NCBI RefSeq assembly: GCF_003596335.1
Contig: NZ_QZCH01000011.1
Coordinates: 1 to 64,000, forward strand
Source of the DNA: Motilimonas pumila
GTDB taxonomy: Bacteria > Pseudomonadota > Gammaproteobacteria > Enterobacterales > CBDFNC01
Direction: 5' to 3'
DNA: 64,000 nucleotides
Shown here: positions 17,122-26,561 of the stretch, piece by piece
Position numbering within the stretch: the stretch's first letter is position 1
Layout: each line of letters begins with the position of its first letter
Made by a program: the position numbers and the translations under genes
Notes under the pieces: model-generated
What the model was told of the DNA's origin: nothing
Databases searched by the model: none
Seen by the model: the letters and a program-made list of their open reading frames with translations, nothing else

Positions 17122-17198
17122 GGTGAGCTTAAGTAACCTAGTATGAGTGAAAGAATTTTTGTGAAAGGCAATTTGTGAGAGGAAATTTATAAAAGCAA

Positions 17199-17232
17199 AT
17201 GTTAACCCCGACAGCACCGGCAGGGTTAACAT
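17199..17232 (+). terminator. Hairpin after the phn operon
   Basis: A perfect 10-bp stem (ATGTTAACCC with its complement) closes a 14-nt loop between phnP and the convergent DUF2999 gene. It lacks a U run, so it may act bidirectionally or need Rho. Confidence 0.5.
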
Positions 17233-17256
17233 GAAAGCAATCATGCTCAGTAAGCG

Positions 17257-17520
17257 CTAATTGCCCTTGGCTTGGTCCAGCTTTTGTTTTGCCGCTTCGA
17301 CTTTTGAAAAGTCTAACCCCAGCTCTTCAACGGCTTGTTGAATTAACCCAGGGTTAGCCATCACCGACATGATCAGTGGCTGCAACTTTTCTTGTGGGAT
17401 GCCAAGTTGGCTAATGGTCGTCATGGCTTGTAAAGGGTTTTCAGTTAACTCTTGAAAGATAGACGCAATTTGTTCGTCACTGACGTTATGTTCTTTAAGG
17501 GTTGAGATAATCGGGTTCAT
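17257..17520 (-). CDS. DUF2999 family protein
   Basis: This small cytoplasmic protein belongs to a family of unknown function found in Vibrio, Shewanella and relatives. The sequence MNPIISTLKEHNVSDEQI, then NPLQAMTTISQLGIPQEKLQ and EELGLDFSKVEAAKQ, is characteristic and wholly helical. The ATG at 17520 gives 87 residues, the family size; a longer frame to 17613 adds a poorly conserved hydrophobic stretch and is rejected. The function is unknown. Confidence 0.85.
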   Translation of the reverse strand: MNPIISTLKEHNVSDEQIASIFQELTENPLQAMTTISQLGIPQEKLQPLIMSVMANPGLIQQAVEELGLDFSKVEAAKQKLDQAKGN

Positions 17521-17712
17521 ATTTATCGCTTTGATGATAAAGGTTAAAACAACATTATACACTTTTTTTGCCAGTGCAGAGCCTAGGACAAAGGCAACTA
17601 CCGCCACAAACACGCAGCCGCACTAGCCCATTAAACGCACTTGCACTTAACTTTACTGTATTTGCGGTTACACTTAATCAATCAACGCCGTTTAAAGCTG
17701 ATTAGACACCTT

Positions 17713-18798
17713 ATGATAACGATAAAAAACCTCATACGCACCGTCATCTTAACGCTATTTTTACATACCCCATTGGCGCATGCATGGCAAGCAGAGCAAG
17801 TCGCAACAGGCCTGGGTATTCCTTGGGGAATAGCCTATTGGGATCCCACTAGCTTGTTGATCACAACACGCAGTGGTGAAATCATTCACTTAGACGTTCG
17901 CAGTGGTGAGCACACCACCTTGTTTAAGGTGCCAGACGTTTGGCATCAGGGACAAGGCGGGCTGTTAGACATTGCGGTATCGCCTTTCGCAGCGAATACT
18001 TTATATTTCACTTACAGCAAGCATGTCGACGGTAAAGGTGTCACAACACTGGCCAAGGCGCACTACAAAGACAACCAACTCTCGCAATGGCAAGACGTGT
18101 TTGTGACTCGCTCTGCCAGCGACTCAGGCCGTCACTTTGGCAGTCGAATTGCTTTTGACCAGCACAATATATACGTGTCGGTTGGTGATCGCGGGGTGCG
18201 TGAAAATGGCCAAAATACTCAAAACCATGCGGGTACTATCATTCGTGTCACGCCTAATGGCAAAGTGCCCAAAGACAACCCTTATTTAGAAGATGCAACC
18301 GTGCTCGACGAAATTTGGAGTTACGGCCATCGTAACCCACAAGGTTTGTATTTCGACGCGATAAAAAGTCAGCTTTGGGCCATTGAGCACGGACCTCGTG
18401 GCGGCGATGAAATTAACTTGATAAAGCCTGGCGGCAATTACGGTTGGCCCGTTACTTCCCATGGTAAAGAATACTGGGGACCACTAGCCGTAGGCGAAGC
18501 TGAGCATAAAGCGGGCATTATTTCCCCTGTAAAAGTTTACGTCCCTTCTATCGCCCCCAGTGGCTTGGTGATGTATCAAGGCGATAAGTTTGCCAGCTTA
18601 AAAGGTAAGCTATTAACAGGTGCGCTTAAACTTCAGCACATTAATGTGATTAGCCTTGATGGTAATAACCAAGCAAGTGAAGAAGTGAGGCTGTTTGAAA
18701 ACTTAAATGAACGAGTTAGGGACATAGAAGTAACCCCGTTAGGCGAGATATTTTTCAGTACAGATAGCGGGAATATTTACCGTTTAGCTAAACAGTAA
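17713..18798 (+). CDS. Secreted PQQ-type aldose sugar dehydrogenase (GSDH/YliI family)
   Basis: This is a periplasmic beta-propeller of the glucose/sorbosone dehydrogenase family, whose members oxidise aldoses with PQQ. After a signal peptide (about 1-24, ending LAHA) come GLGIPWGIAYWDP, GGLLDIAVSP, GSRIAFDQHNIYVSVGDRG, SYGHRNPQGLYFD, WAIEHGPRGGDEINLI and GGNYGWPVTSHG, the motifs that frame the PQQ site and catalytic His. The ATG at 17713 directly precedes a clean signal peptide; the longer frame from 17641 does not. Length (361) fits E. coli YliI. No PQQ synthesis genes are nearby, so the cofactor source is unknown. Confidence 0.85.
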   Translation: MITIKNLIRTVILTLFLHTPLAHAWQAEQVATGLGIPWGIAYWDPTSLLITTRSGEIIHLDVRSGEHTTLFKVPDVWHQGQGGLLDIAVSPFAANTLYFTYSKHVDGKGVTTLAKAHYKDNQLSQWQDVFVTRSASDSGRHFGSRIAFDQHNIYVSVGDRGVRENGQNTQNHAGTIIRVTPNGKVPKDNPYLEDATVLDEIWSYGHRNPQGLYFDAIKSQLWAIEHGPRGGDEINLIKPGGNYGWPVTSHGKEYWGPLAVGEAEHKAGIISPVKVYVPSIAPSGLVMYQGDKFASLKGKLLTGALKLQHINVISLDGNNQASEEVRLFENLNERVRDIEVTPLGEIFFSTDSGNIYRLAKQ

Positions 18799-18817
18799 CA
18801 ATAATGCCTGTTTGGCC

Positions 18818-18850
18818 CTGACTTGTTTAGATTGTGCTTAAACAAGTCAG
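18818..18850 (+). terminator. Hairpin between convergent genes
   Basis: A perfect 12-bp stem (CTGACTTGTTTA with its complement) closes a 9-nt loop just after the dehydrogenase gene. There is no U run; probably bidirectional. Confidence 0.6.
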
Positions 18851-18876
18851 GTAACTGCACAGCATTGAGGCTTTTC

Positions 18877-19194
18877 TTATAAGAATGGACTTCTCCAACC
18901 GCCGTCGGGGTAAATCACCACAACCTTAGTGGTATTGACCATGCCTCTTCTGCGCTCTTTTGAATAAAATGTCATGTTACAGTGAGTATTAAACGCGTTG
19001 TCGTCGTTAATGGCATTGCCGTGAATATCGGTAGGCTCAGAAGCCCAAGCATCATTTAAACGCACATTTTCATAAGTAGTGCTGGCTTTTCGAATATCAT
19101 TTTCATGCGCTTTGCACACTTGGTCTGGACTTTGAGCATAAGCCATGGAGCCAGTGAATAAGGTAACTGTGAATAGCATTATTTTTTTAAACAT
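18877..19194 (-). CDS. Small secreted protein of unknown function
   Basis: A signal peptide (about 1-20, MFKKIMLFTVTLFTGSMAYA) precedes an 85-residue mature part with two Cys (DQVCKAHEN and THCNMTF) that could form one disulfide. The end holds TTKVVVIYPDGGWRSPFL. GGAGAG lies before the ATG at 19194, so that start is preferred over one five codons upstream. No family was recognised. Confidence 0.6.
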   Translation of the reverse strand: MFKKIMLFTVTLFTGSMAYAQSPDQVCKAHENDIRKASTTYENVRLNDAWASEPTDIHGNAINDDNAFNTHCNMTFYSKERRRGMVNTTKVVVIYPDGGWRSPFL

Positions 19195-19465
19195 GGCAAC
19201 TCTCCGCATTCAGTGCTTTTCGATATAGCTTTATCCGCTAGGTGTACGAAGCAGTATGGCCAGAGGGTAAAGCGTTGACAAATCATTAGACTTATACCCA
19301 TAGGTTATTATCCAAGAAATAGAAAAAGCCAGATATGAATAACCATGTACTTTGAAAACCAACATTGGTGACTAATTGCGCTATTTAATTTCTCTTAAAA
19401 AGATCGCTAACCCTTTATCACAATGCATGTGTTAACAAGTATGCCCATCAACAAGGAGGTAAATA

Positions 19466-20275
19466 ATGATCAGTCTTTGGCTATCACAGCAAAAATCGCA
19501 GCACTCAATCACCATAATAATGCTGTTTATTCTGCTTTGCCTCACGCACCCTAGGCTCAGCCATGGAGGAGAGCAAGACATGGAGCTAGAAGAATACCGT
19601 TATCTGCTTCAACAGCATTTCTTAACCGAGCTAAGCCGTCACGGCTTTCATCAAGGTTATGATTTTGAAAACTCAGACAGTGAAACTGGCTTTTACATTG
19701 ATAAATACACACCCGAAGTGACAGGTACGATAAGTTATTATGGCCTAGTGTATCTGCCACTTAATAGCGATTTTTTGCGCAGCTTTAAACTCACTATGAC
19801 ACGCACTGAAAATGGCATAGCAATAGTGCAAGAAAAGTCCTCTTCTAACCTGCGCCGGCAAATCACTTCACCACCCCAAACACAGTCGGACACAGAGTAT
19901 TACGATAATACAGAATGGCAAAAAGACCCGTTTGCATACCCACAGTCGCAGGTAACTGAAAAACCGGTTCAACTGAGCCCCTACCCTGGCATTGCCTATT
20001 TTGAAAGCCAACTGACTGAATTACGTAACTCAATTGAACACTTTAAACCCAAGCTTCATGATAAACATTTTAAGGAGGATATTGACCTGACGCATGGCCC
20101 ATTCGCCATTATGGAGCGAGCTTACTACATTGCGGAAATTGATCAAAACAGCGTGGAAATTGCCTTTTTGTTCGACACAGACTCCCAAATCCGATTTGGT
20201 TATCACTTTCATTATAACCTTAACACCGGAGAAGTTAGCGAGATTCGCTATATTAGTCCTCCGATGTTGATGTAA
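19466..20275 (+). CDS. Exported protein of unknown function (269 aa)
   Basis: An excellent site (AAGGAGGT) precedes the ATG. The N terminus has a hydrophobic segment (about 18-30, IIMLFILLCL) of signal-peptide or anchor type. The mature part is acidic and rich in Tyr, with ELEEYRYLLQQHFLTELSRHG, ETGFYIDKYTPEVTGTISYYG and a Pro/Gln-rich middle (about 130-170). The end reads RFGYHFHYNLNTGEVSEIRY. No family or catalytic motif was recognised. It stands alone before the tRNA cluster with a shared terminator. Confidence 0.65.
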   Translation: MISLWLSQQKSQHSITIIMLFILLCLTHPRLSHGGEQDMELEEYRYLLQQHFLTELSRHGFHQGYDFENSDSETGFYIDKYTPEVTGTISYYGLVYLPLNSDFLRSFKLTMTRTENGIAIVQEKSSSNLRRQITSPPQTQSDTEYYDNTEWQKDPFAYPQSQVTEKPVQLSPYPGIAYFESQLTELRNSIEHFKPKLHDKHFKEDIDLTHGPFAIMERAYYIAEIDQNSVEIAFLFDTDSQIRFGYHFHYNLNTGEVSEIRYISPPMLM

Positions 20276-20325
20276 CGAAAATTCACATTCAGAAAAAGTT
20301 ATTGATAATTATGGATGAGAATAAA

Positions 20326-20351
20326 AAAAGCCACTCGATTGAGTGGCTTTT
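20326..20351 (+). terminator. Bidirectional terminator at the tRNA operon end
   Basis: An 11-bp stem (AAAAGCCACTC with its complement) and GATT loop are flanked by A and T runs on both sides. It ends the exported-protein gene on the plus strand and the tRNA operon, which comes in from the right, on the minus strand. Confidence 0.85.
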
Positions 20352-20356
20352 GAATG

Positions 20357-20433
<77 letters not shown>

Positions 20434-20634
20434 AACTAAAACTATGCTCTAGTATATTGTAGAGGGCCATAACCCTCTGGTCCCACTCTTTATGAGCTTC
20501 GCGACGATGCGCTACTAGGCTGCGCTAATCACCGAACTTAAACTTTGTGCTGGCGTATTATGGAAGGTCGAAACCGTCTAGACCCGCTCTTTATGGGCTT
20601 CGCGACGATGCGCTACCAGGCTGCGCTAATCACC
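20434..20634 (-). repeat. Two diverged tRNA-Pro-derived repeats (units A and B)
   Basis: Units at 20434-20534 (101 bp) and 20535-20634 (100 bp) match the 101-bp repeats at 20929-21333 but carry many substitutions. Each begins, on the minus strand, with the tRNA-Pro 5' half and lacks the T arm and 3' acceptor strand, so none can form a normal tRNA. A stem after the anticodon-like region survives in unit A through paired changes (AGAGGG with CCCTCT); unit B keeps only GGT-TTCG-ACC. Confidence 0.88.
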
Positions 20635-20699
20635 AATGCCTTGCTGTTACTCTATATAACGAACCGTTATTAAAAATGGATCATTATATTTTAAAATAA

Positions 20700-20776
20700 T
20701 GGGGCGAATGACGAGGATTGAACTCGCGACAACCGGAATCACAATCCGGGGCTCTACCAACTGAGCTACATCCGCC
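20700..20776 (-). tRNA. tRNA-His (anticodon GTG), second copy
   Basis: The cloverleaf on the minus strand includes the extra G at position -1 paired with C73, the hallmark of tRNA-His, with loop TTGTGAT and encoded CCA. Identical to the copy at 21506. Confidence 0.97.
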
Positions 20777-20851
20777 ACTGAATTTTTACCAATTACCCGC
20801 TTAATCAGGTTTATTTGGCATTAGTTTCGCTAAATAGCCAAACTTAAATAT

Positions 20852-20928
<77 letters not shown>

Positions 20929-21333
20929 AACTTAAACTTTGCGCTGGTACATTCTAGAAGGTCTATACCCTCTGGTCCCACTCTCTAAGAGCTTCGCGAC
21001 GATGCGCTACCAGGCTGCGCTAATCACCGAACTTAAACTTTGCGCTGGTACATTCTAGAAGGTCTATACCCTCTGGTCCCACTCTCTAAGAGCTTCGCGA
21101 CGATGCGCTACCAGGCTGCGCTAATCACCGAACTTAAACTTTGCGCTGGTACATTCTAGAAGGTCTATACCCTCTGGTCCCACTCTCTAAGAGCTTCGCG
21201 ACGATGCGCTACCAGGCTGCGCTAATCACCGAACTTAAACTTTGCGCTGGTACATTCTAGAAGGTCTATACCCTCTGGTCCCACTCTCTAAAGAGCTTCG
21301 CGACGATGCGCTACCAGGCTGCGCGGTTCACCG
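20929..21333 (-). repeat. Tandem array of four 101-bp tRNA-Pro-derived repeats
   Basis: Units lie at 20929-21029, 21030-21130, 21131-21231 (all identical, 101 bp) and 21232-21333 (102 bp, one inserted base and three changes at the tRNA start). On the minus strand each unit starts with tRNA-Pro bases 1-29, then a 20-nt foreign insert in place of the 5' anticodon strand, then tRNA bases 35-48 including the TGG anticodon, then 38 nt of unrelated sequence. T arm and 3' acceptor strand are absent. They sit inside the operon between tRNA-Leu and tRNA-Pro, so they should be transcribed and processed with it. Confidence 0.93.
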
Positions 21334-21396
21334 AAATTTACATGGAGACTTACTTGTTGAGTAAGCTAACGTCTGTCCATTACATATAACGTTAAA

Positions 21397-21481
21397 TGGT
21401 GCGGAAGGAGAGACTTGAACTCTCACACCTTGCGGCACTAGAACCTAAATCTAGCGTGTCTACCAATTTCACCACTTCCGC
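21397..21481 (-). tRNA. tRNA-Leu (anticodon TAG)
   Basis: An 85-nt class II tRNA with long variable arm (TGCCGCAAGGTGT), loop TTTAGGT and encoded CCA; closely like E. coli leuW. It lies between tRNA-His and the repeat array in the direction of transcription. Confidence 0.97.
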
Positions 21482-21488
21482 ATCTTGT

Positions 21489-21506
21489 ATTCTTCCTAGG
21501 AAGAAT
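21489..21506. other. Palindromic spacer between tRNA-His and tRNA-Leu
   Basis: ATTCTTCCTAGGAAGAAT is a perfect 18-bp palindrome in the spacer and could form a processing hairpin in the tRNA precursor. Confidence 0.6.
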
Positions 21507-21582
21507 GGGGCGAATGACGAGGATTGAACTCGCGACAACCGGAATCACAATCCGGGGCTCTACCAACTGAGCTACATCCGCC
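21506..21582 (-). tRNA. tRNA-His (anticodon GTG), first copy
   Basis: Second gene of the operon in transcription order. It has G-1:C73, loop TTGTGAT and encoded CCA, and is identical to the copy at 20700. Confidence 0.97.
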
Positions 21583-21592
21583 ACTGTTTTCT

Positions 21593-21624
21593 ATTTCATT
21601 TTGAATCGGGATTCAAAATGAAAT
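21593..21624. other. Long hairpin in the tRNA-Arg/tRNA-His spacer
   Basis: A perfect 15-bp inverted repeat (ATTTCATTTTGAATC and its complement) with only GG between, ending exactly at the CCA end of tRNA-Arg. Probably a processing signal in the precursor RNA. Confidence 0.65.
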
Positions 21625-21700
21625 GGCGCACCCTGAAGGATTCGAACCTTCGACCTACGGCTTAGAAGGCCGTTGCTCTATCCAGCTGAGCTAAGGGCGC
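21624..21700 (-). tRNA. tRNA-Arg (anticodon TCT)
   Basis: First gene of the operon. GCGCCCTTAGCTCAGCTGG start, loop CTTCTAA giving anticodon TCT, and encoded CCA; closely like E. coli argU. Confidence 0.97.
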
Positions 21701-21753
21701 ACATTGGTTGTTTGCAGGAGCATGACATCTGTTCCCCTAAACAACGGAGCGGC

Positions 21754-21782
21754 ATGTTACCCAGTCTAACGCCCTTGGTCAA
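21754..21782 (-). promoter_or_regulatory. Sigma70 promoter of the tRNA operon
   Basis: On the minus strand TTGACC and TAACAT are separated by exactly 17 bp and followed by a GC-rich stretch (GCCGCTCCG), the discriminator type seen in stringently controlled stable-RNA promoters. It lies 54 bp before tRNA-Arg. Confidence 0.75.
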
Positions 21783-21919
21783 CGACTTTCTTTAAAAAAA
21801 ACAACGTTCGTTCAATTGTTAATCATACTGTTTAGCACCTATACGAATTGGCTGACAAACTTGCCCTTCTCTGACACAATATAGGCAGTTTTAATGTTAA
21901 CAAAAGAGTAGCAATATCA

Positions 21920-22777
21920 ATGTCTGCGCAAATCATCGACGGCAGTGCCATCGCTAAACAAATTCGTGAAAATGTCGCCACTAAAGTAGAACAGCGTTTA
22001 GCCCAAGGAAAAAGAGCGCCAGGATTGGCCGTGGTACTAGTAGGGCTGGATCCTGCTTCACAGGTTTACGTAGGCAGCAAACGCCGCGCGTGTGAAGAAG
22101 TGGGCTTTGTCTCTAAGTCATACGATCTAGAAGCAGATACTAACCAAGAGACACTACTCAATTTAATTGATGAATTAAACGCTGATGATTCGGTAGATGG
22201 CATTTTAGTACAGCTGCCGTTGCCTGAAGGTTTAGACTCAACCCAAGTGATTGAACGGATTGTTCCTCACAAAGACGTGGACGGCTTCCACCCTTATAAT
22301 GTTGGCCGCCTCGCGCAGCGTATCCCAATGCTGCGCCCTTGTACGCCAAAAGGCATTATGACCTTGTTCGCTTCAACGGGCCAAAAACCTCACGGTAAGC
22401 ATGCTGTGATTGTGGGAGCGTCAAACATTGTGGGTCGCCCTATGATGCTTGAGCTTCTGCTGGCAGGTTGCACCGTAACCTGTTGTCATCGTTTTACGGA
22501 AGATCTTGAACATCATGTGCGTCAAGCAGACATTTTAGTCGTGGGCGTGGGTAAACCGAACTTTATTCCTGGTAAGTGGGTTAAGCAAGGCGCAACCGTT
22601 ATTGATGTGGGTATAAACCGCCTTGAAAATGGCAAACTTGTGGGTGACGTTGAGTTTGAAGTCGCTAAACAAAATGCCGAGTTCATTACTCCTGTTCCTG
22701 GCGGCGTTGGTCCAATGACAGTGGCCACCTTGATAGAAAATACGCTCCAGGCTTGTGATGAGTTCCACAGCGCGTAA
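21920..22777 (+). CDS. folD: Methylenetetrahydrofolate dehydrogenase/cyclohydrolase
   Basis: FolD interconverts 5,10-methylene- and 10-formyl-tetrahydrofolate in the cytoplasm, using NADP. Conserved parts are [20 protein letters not shown] with the catalytic Lys region, [29 protein letters not shown] and the nucleotide-binding [13 protein letters not shown], ending in [17 protein letters not shown]. The length of 285 is normal. It reads away from the tRNA operon and is followed by a strong terminator. Confidence 0.97.
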   Translation: MSAQIIDGSAIAKQIRENVATKVEQRLAQGKRAPGLAVVLVGLDPASQVYVGSKRRACEEVGFVSKSYDLEADTNQETLLNLIDELNADDSVDGILVQLPLPEGLDSTQVIERIVPHKDVDGFHPYNVGRLAQRIPMLRPCTPKGIMTLFASTGQKPHGKHAVIVGASNIVGRPMMLELLLAGCTVTCCHRFTEDLEHHVRQADILVVGVGKPNFIPGKWVKQGATVIDVGINRLENGKLVGDVEFEVAKQNAEFITPVPGGVGPMTVATLIENTLQACDEFHSA

Positions 22778-22801
22778 AGCAACAAGATTACGCCGCTAAC
22801 C

Positions 22802-22830
22802 AAAAAAACCTGCTTTATGCAGGTTTTTTT
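22802..22830 (+). terminator. folD terminator
   Basis: A 12-bp stem (AAAAAAACCTGC with its complement) and TTTAT loop ending in seven Ts. Confidence 0.92.
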
Positions 22831-22888
22831 ATAACTAGCGTTTAGCTCTCAACTCTCAACGTCTTGGCGCTGCGCTTTTACTGGGCAC

Positions 22889-22914
22889 AAAAAAGCCGGT
22901 AAATATACCGGCTT
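22889..22914 (-). terminator. cysS terminator
   Basis: A 9-bp stem (AAGCCGGTA with its complement) and AATA loop, with a T run on the minus strand just after the cysS end. Confidence 0.85.
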
Positions 22915-22936
22915 ATAATTTAAAGCAATGACATAA

Positions 22937-24316
22937 TTAGGCTTTGCGCCACGTTGTGCCGGCTGCGCTGTCTTCTAGAATCACATTAAGCGCATTTAGC
23001 TTATCACGGGCTTCGTCGGCTTTTGCCCAATCTTTCGCGGCTCTTGCATCGTTGCGCTGTTTGATGAGGGCTTCAATCTCTGCTGCTTCGTCGTCATCAC
23101 CGCTAGCACCTTGCAAAAAGGTTTCTGGCGCTTGTTGCAATAAGCCTAGTACTTCGGCATACACTTTGAGCTCCGCAGCTAACGCCTGCGCTTTGACCAT
23201 ATCCGTCTCTTTCACCTTGTTAATGGCTTTGGCCAGTTCAAACAAAACCGGCAAGGCTTCTGGCGTATTAAAGTCATCGTTCATGGCTTTTTTAAACTGG
23301 GCAGCATATTCCGAGTCGGTGGCCGCCTGGCTAGGCACCACCCCACGTAACGCAGTATAAAGACGTTCTAAGGCGGAACGAGCTTGTTTTAAGTTATCTT
23401 CTGAATAGTTAAGCTGGCTACGGTAATGGCCAGATAACAAGAAATAACGCACGCTCTCAGCGTCATATTGTTCTAACACGTCACGGATGGTGAAAAAGTT
23501 GTTCAACGACTTCGACATTTTCACTTTGTCGACTTGCACCATGCCTGAGTGCATCCAGGTGTTAACATATTTGCCTTGATGAGCACAGCATGATTGCGCT
23601 ATTTCATTCTCATGATGAGGAAACGCTAAATCAGAGCCGCCACCGTGAATATCAAATACTTCACCCAAGATTTTGTTGTTCATCGCACTACATTCAATGT
23701 GCCACCCCGGACGTCCTTCACCCCAAGGAGAAGACCAGCTTGGCTCTCCCGGCTTAGACATTTTCCATAATACAAAATCCAGAGGATCGCGCTTAGTTTG
23801 TTCGACTTCTACACGGGCACCGGCTTGTAACATGTCTAAATTTTGTTGACTCAGCTTACCGTAATCTGCAAATGAGCTCACCGCAAACAATACATCGCCA
23901 TTGTCAGCGACGTAGGCATGCTCTTTGGCAATCAACTTTTCTACCATGACAATAATTTCGGCCATGTGCTCGGTGGCTCGCGGCTCAAAATCTGGCTCGA
24001 TCATGTTTAGCGCGGCAAAGTCTTGATGCATAGCAGCGGTGTATCGTGCAGTTAAATCGTCGCAACTTTCACCATTTTCGTTGGCGCGTTTAATTATTTT
24101 GTCGTCAACGTCGGTAATATTTCGAACAAAAGTCAAATCGTATCCGGCGTAACGCAAATAGCGCGCCACTAAATCAAATGCCACAAAAGTGCGACCATGA
24201 CCGATGTGACAGTAATCGTAAATGGTCACCCCACACACATACATGCCAACTTTGCCTTCGACCAACGGCTTAAACTCTTCTTTTTGACGCGTTAATGTGT
24301 TGTATATTTTGAGCAT
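22937..24316 (-). CDS. cysS: Cysteinyl-tRNA synthetase
   Basis: A class I aminoacyl-tRNA synthetase that charges tRNA-Cys. The start [15 protein letters not shown] matches the family; GAGGAA lies before its ATG at 24316, so a 29-residue upstream extension is rejected. Motifs: [18 protein letters not shown] (HIGH and first zinc Cys), [10 protein letters not shown] and [11 protein letters not shown] (other zinc ligands), [13 protein letters not shown] (KMSKS). The C terminus [18 protein letters not shown] is typical. Length is 459 residues. Divergent from ppiB, as in many Gammaproteobacteria. Confidence 0.97.
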   Translation of the reverse strand: MLKIYNTLTRQKEEFKPLVEGKVGMYVCGVTIYDYCHIGHGRTFVAFDLVARYLRYAGYDLTFVRNITDVDDKIIKRANENGESCDDLTARYTAAMHQDFAALNMIEPDFEPRATEHMAEIIVMVEKLIAKEHAYVADNGDVLFAVSSFADYGKLSQQNLDMLQAGARVEVEQTKRDPLDFVLWKMSKPGEPSWSSPWGEGRPGWHIECSAMNNKILGEVFDIHGGGSDLAFPHHENEIAQSCCAHQGKYVNTWMHSGMVQVDKVKMSKSLNNFFTIRDVLEQYDAESVRYFLLSGHYRSQLNYSEDNLKQARSALERLYTALRGVVPSQAATDSEYAAQFKKAMNDDFNTPEALPVLFELAKAINKVKETDMVKAQALAAELKVYAEVLGLLQQAPETFLQGASGDDDEAAEIEALIKQRNDARAAKDWAKADEARDKLNALNVILEDSAAGTTWRKA

Positions 24317-24514
24317 TTGTTCCTCAATACTTAAATGGCATGACAAAACAGGCATTTTACCTTGCAGCGCAGTGAAATTCATCCTTTGCATTGGACAATT
24401 CAAGGTGCAAATGCCCTTTGGGCGCTTTTTTCTTATCCTAATATCGGTAAACGGTTTTCCCTCACCCCAGCCTTAGGCTAAAATAAGCGCCGAATTAATA
24501 CTAAAGGTAATAAT

Positions 24515-25009
24515 ATGATCACTTTGACAACCAACCACGGCGACATCAAAATCGAACTTGATTACGACAAAGCACCAAAAACGGCTGAGAACTTTGCCCA
24601 GTATGTGAAAGAAGGCCACTATGACGGTACCATTTTTCACCGCGTGATTGACGGCTTTATGATCCAAGGCGGTGGTTTTGCTTCGGGTATGGATGAAAAA
24701 GCGACGCGTGATCCTATTCAAAATGAAGCCAACAATGGACTTTCAAATGAAAAAGGCACTTTAGCCATGGCGCGCACGATGGAACCTCATTCTGCTTCAG
24801 CGCAGTTTTTCATCAACGTAGCCAATAATACGTTCCTCAACCACAAAAGTGAGTCTACTTCAGGCTGGGGTTATTGTGTGTTTGGTAAAGTCGTAGAAGG
24901 CATGGACGTGGTTGAAGCGATCAAAGGCGTATCAACAGGTAACTATGGCATGCACCAAGACGTGCCTCTAGATGAAGTTGTCATCGAGAAAGCCGTTATC
25001 GCCGAGTAA
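24515..25009 (+). CDS. ppiB: Peptidyl-prolyl cis-trans isomerase B (cyclophilin, cytoplasmic)
   Basis: This cyclophilin speeds proline isomerisation in the cytoplasm. There is no signal peptide ([15 protein letters not shown]). Active-site segments are [38 protein letters not shown] and [16 protein letters not shown]. 164 residues is standard for PpiB. It lies five bases before lpxH and is probably co-transcribed. Confidence 0.96.
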   Translation: MITLTTNHGDIKIELDYDKAPKTAENFAQYVKEGHYDGTIFHRVIDGFMIQGGGFASGMDEKATRDPIQNEANNGLSNEKGTLAMARTMEPHSASAQFFINVANNTFLNHKSESTSGWGYCVFGKVVEGMDVVEAIKGVSTGNYGMHQDVPLDEVVIEKAVIAE

Positions 25010-25014
25010 TCAAC

Positions 25015-25758
25015 TTGGGATTTACATACTTTATTGCAGATTTACATCTGTCTGAGCAGCGCCCTGAAATCACGGCGCTGTTTTTGCATTTTCTTGCCCA
25101 TGATGCACGCGACGCCGACGCTTTGTATATATTGGGTGACTTATTCGAAATTTGGCTTGGTGACGACATAGACTCCGCGTTGACCAATGATGTAGCGACA
25201 GCGATTAAAGCTTTAGCAGACAGTGGCGTGCCCTGTTATTACATTCATGGCAATCGCGATTTTATGATCGGTCAGCAGTACTCGTCAAAAGCAAACATGA
25301 TCATATTACCTGAAAAGCATTGCGTGGATTTATACGGTGAAACCGTGTTACTGCTCCACGGCGATACGCTGTGCACGGAAGACGAAGCCTATCAAAACTA
25401 TCGCCGCTGGGTTTATAAGCCTTGGTTACGTTGGCTGTTTTTGGCCATGCCTAAGTTTATCCGCGGTCATATCGGTAATAAAATACGCAGTAATAGCAAA
25501 GCCCAAAGCAAACAGAAGCAACAATATCGCAAACAAATTATGGATGTGTATCAACCGGAAGTGGAACAAGAGCTGTTACATTTTCAGGTCGACACCATGA
25601 TCCACGGCCATACCCACCGCCCAAACGTGCACCGTTTCACCCTAGATGGACAAGCAAAAACCCGTATTGTACTGGGTGATTGGTACGAGCAAGGCAGCAT
25701 GCTAGTGGTTTCAGCTGAAAGTAAGCAATTGATTGAGCAACCTTTCCTAGCTACTTAG
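25015..25758 (+). CDS. lpxH: UDP-2,3-diacylglucosamine diphosphatase
   Basis: LpxH cuts UDP-2,3-diacylglucosamine to lipid X in lipid A synthesis, at the inner membrane. Metallophosphoesterase motifs appear in order: IADLHL, LGDLFEIWLGDD, IHGNRDFM, LLHGDTLC and IHGHTHRPNVH. The start is a TTG five bases after the ppiB stop, so translation is probably coupled; no ATG fits the family N terminus. 247 residues is near the usual length. Confidence 0.95.
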   Translation: MGFTYFIADLHLSEQRPEITALFLHFLAHDARDADALYILGDLFEIWLGDDIDSALTNDVATAIKALADSGVPCYYIHGNRDFMIGQQYSSKANMIILPEKHCVDLYGETVLLLHGDTLCTEDEAYQNYRRWVYKPWLRWLFLAMPKFIRGHIGNKIRSNSKAQSKQKQQYRKQIMDVYQPEVEQELLHFQVDTMIHGHTHRPNVHRFTLDGQAKTRIVLGDWYEQGSMLVVSAESKQLIEQPFLAT

Positions 25759-25890
25759 TGGTTAAGTTTTAAACAGATCTGGTGTTCTTTCCCACTCTGC
25801 GCTAAAGTTAAATAAATGTTAATTTCGTACATTTATTTAACTTTTGGCCGCGTCTTTTGGTGGCCTATAAAAAGGAAGAGGGGAAATAAC

Positions 25891-26487
25891 ATGGTACTAA
25901 ATCATATTTGGGGTCTGTATACCCATCCAAAATCTGAGTGGCACACGATTGACAGAAGCCACGAAAACATCTCTATGAGCATCAGCCACATATTACTTAT
26001 TGCATTGGTGCCCAGTGTCTGCATGTTTTACTCGACCGTTTTCACAGGTTGGTCAATAGGCGCTGGTGATCCTATCTATTTATCAATGGAAAGCGCCGCT
26101 GCAATGTCTGTTGCCACATACTTTGCCTTAGTCATGGGCGTGTTTGCTCTAGCATATTTAGCTAATTGGATGTCTCTCACCTTTGGTGCTGAGCATAACT
26201 ATACCCACTCACTTGAATTAGCGGCATATACAGCAACCCCCTTGTTTATGGTAGGGTTTGCAGCCCTCTACCCTTCCCCGTGGTTTATTATGATGGTCGG
26301 GTTTGTCGGACTTGCTTGGTCGATTTACTTACTCTATACCGGCGTCCCCATTTTAATGCACATTCCAGAAGACCAAGGTTTTATCTACGCAAGCTCTGTG
26401 GTCACTGTGGGTTTAGTGCTGCTGGTTGCGATATTGGCAAGCTCAGTCATTCTTTGGTCTATTGGATTTGGCCCAAGCTTCGTATGA
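25891..26487 (+). CDS. Yip1-family inner-membrane protein (YohC-like)
   Basis: This is a membrane protein with about five hydrophobic segments (roughly 30-50, 70-92, 108-130, 130-150 and 165-195). The opening NHIWGLYTHPKSEWHTI and the GVPILMHIPEDQGFIYASS segment are typical of bacterial Yip1-domain (formerly DUF1282) proteins such as YohC. The ATG at 25891 follows AAGAGGGG; an in-frame ATG 75 bases earlier adds a short basic extension without support. The function is unknown. Confidence 0.8.
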   Translation: MVLNHIWGLYTHPKSEWHTIDRSHENISMSISHILLIALVPSVCMFYSTVFTGWSIGAGDPIYLSMESAAAMSVATYFALVMGVFALAYLANWMSLTFGAEHNYTHSLELAAYTATPLFMVGFAALYPSPWFIMMVGFVGLAWSIYLLYTGVPILMHIPEDQGFIYASSVVTVGLVLLVAILASSVILWSIGFGPSFV

Positions 26488-26502
26488 CAATAATAAAGCA
26501 AT

Positions 26503-26532
26503 AAAAAAGGCTACCTTGCGGTAGCCTTTTTT
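26503..26532 (+). terminator. Bidirectional terminator between the Yip1 gene and purF
   Basis: A 13-bp stem (AAAAAAGGCTACC with its complement) and TTGC loop with A and T runs on both sides serves both convergent genes. Confidence 0.92.
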
Positions 26533-26561
26533 GTGTCTAACTTAGCAAGCAATGCGGAGGA

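Noticed and set aside
22535-22803. Minus-strand frames over the folD 3' end
   Set aside because: They overlap a well-supported gene on the other strand and show no family features.
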